From assembly GCA_000277445.1 (NCBI GenBank), contig AJWJ01000427.1, positions 1 through 20,949 on the forward strand: 20,949 bases of DNA, in the 5' to 3' direction. The stretch comes from Polysphondylium violaceum. Taxonomy: Eukaryota > Evosea > Eumycetozoa > Dictyosteliales > Dictyosteliaceae. This document shows, one piece after another, positions 20,738 to 20,949 of this stretch (position 1 is its first letter; every line of letters begins with the position of its first letter). The position numbers and the translations under genes are program-made. The notes under the pieces are model-generated. The model saw nothing but the letters and a program-made list of their open reading frames with translations. It did not search any database and was not told where the DNA came from.

Positions 20738-20949
20738 TTTTAGATTCAACTTGTTTTACAAATAACAACAATACGATTGTTATTATTTACTATATGTTTA
20801 GGTTTACCAATAAACACAAACGTTAAATAAAGTTGATCCTATATTCGAGATGAGTGTAGATTCCCCAAACAAAGAGAAGAGAGAAAACTGAATGCAATGA
20901 AAAAAAAGAATGAAAAAAAAATCAATAAAAAAAAAAAAAAAAAAAAAAA
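20738..20949. other. RPC2 upstream region and poly-A contig end
   Basis: It holds the RPC2 leader and promoter on the minus strand. An inverted repeat at 20761-20787 (12-bp arms with one G-U, 3-nt loop) lies 24 bases upstream of the ATG. The rest is A-rich, ending in an A run from about 20927 to the last base. Confidence 0.6.

Overview
This is a 20.9 kb eukaryotic contig, most likely from a dictyostelid social amoeba. The evidence is AT-rich intergenic DNA full of T and A runs, short AT-rich GT..AG introns (roughly 60-250 nt), coding sequence loaded with Asn, Gln, Thr and Ser homopolymer tracts, AATAAA-type 3' ends, compact gene spacing, a 793-residue CDC48 and an intein in RNA polymerase III subunit 2 (an arrangement I recall from Dictyostelium, not checked here). 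The contig starts in a T run and ends in an A run, so both ends look like assembly breaks at homopolymers.

Layout, left to right. COX10 heme A farnesyltransferase (337-1668, +, one exon). A HID1 homologue (2358-5341, +, four exons). The AAA+ ATPase CDC48/p97, cdcD (6297-8830, +, a 14-nt first coding exon then one large exon). A tandem cluster of three related, lineage-specific secreted or GPI-anchored-type proteins (9245-9826, 10136-10603, 11071-11831, all +); the third carries a nonsense codon and a 35-nt frameshifting duplication and looks like a recent pseudogene. Ribosomal protein uS3, rps3 (12125-13028, +, two exons). A secreted double saposin-B protein (13342-13953, -). A small protein of unknown function (14477-14930, -) whose first coding exon is just the ATG. 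COX20 (15082-15723, +, three exons), divergent from the small gene across about 150 bp. RNA polymerase III second-largest subunit RPC2 (15819-20737, -, three exons), interrupted at a catalytic-core site by a 441-residue in-frame intein (17733-19055).

Most genes are unlinked housekeeping functions: cytochrome oxidase assembly (COX10, COX20), protein quality control (CDC48), trafficking (HID1), translation (uS3) and Pol III transcription (RPC2). The accessory content is the intein, with intact splicing motifs but a degenerate homing-endonuclease domain, and the decaying surface-protein cluster. Secondary points include hairpins inside the cdcD and rps3 introns and in the RPC2 leader, a cysteine in the D1 Walker A loop of CDC48, and several minimal first coding exons. 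I found no tRNA, rRNA, CRISPR array, transposase or virus-like gene. All exon boundaries were derived by hand from GT..AG, reading frame and family alignment from memory; none is transcript-verified.
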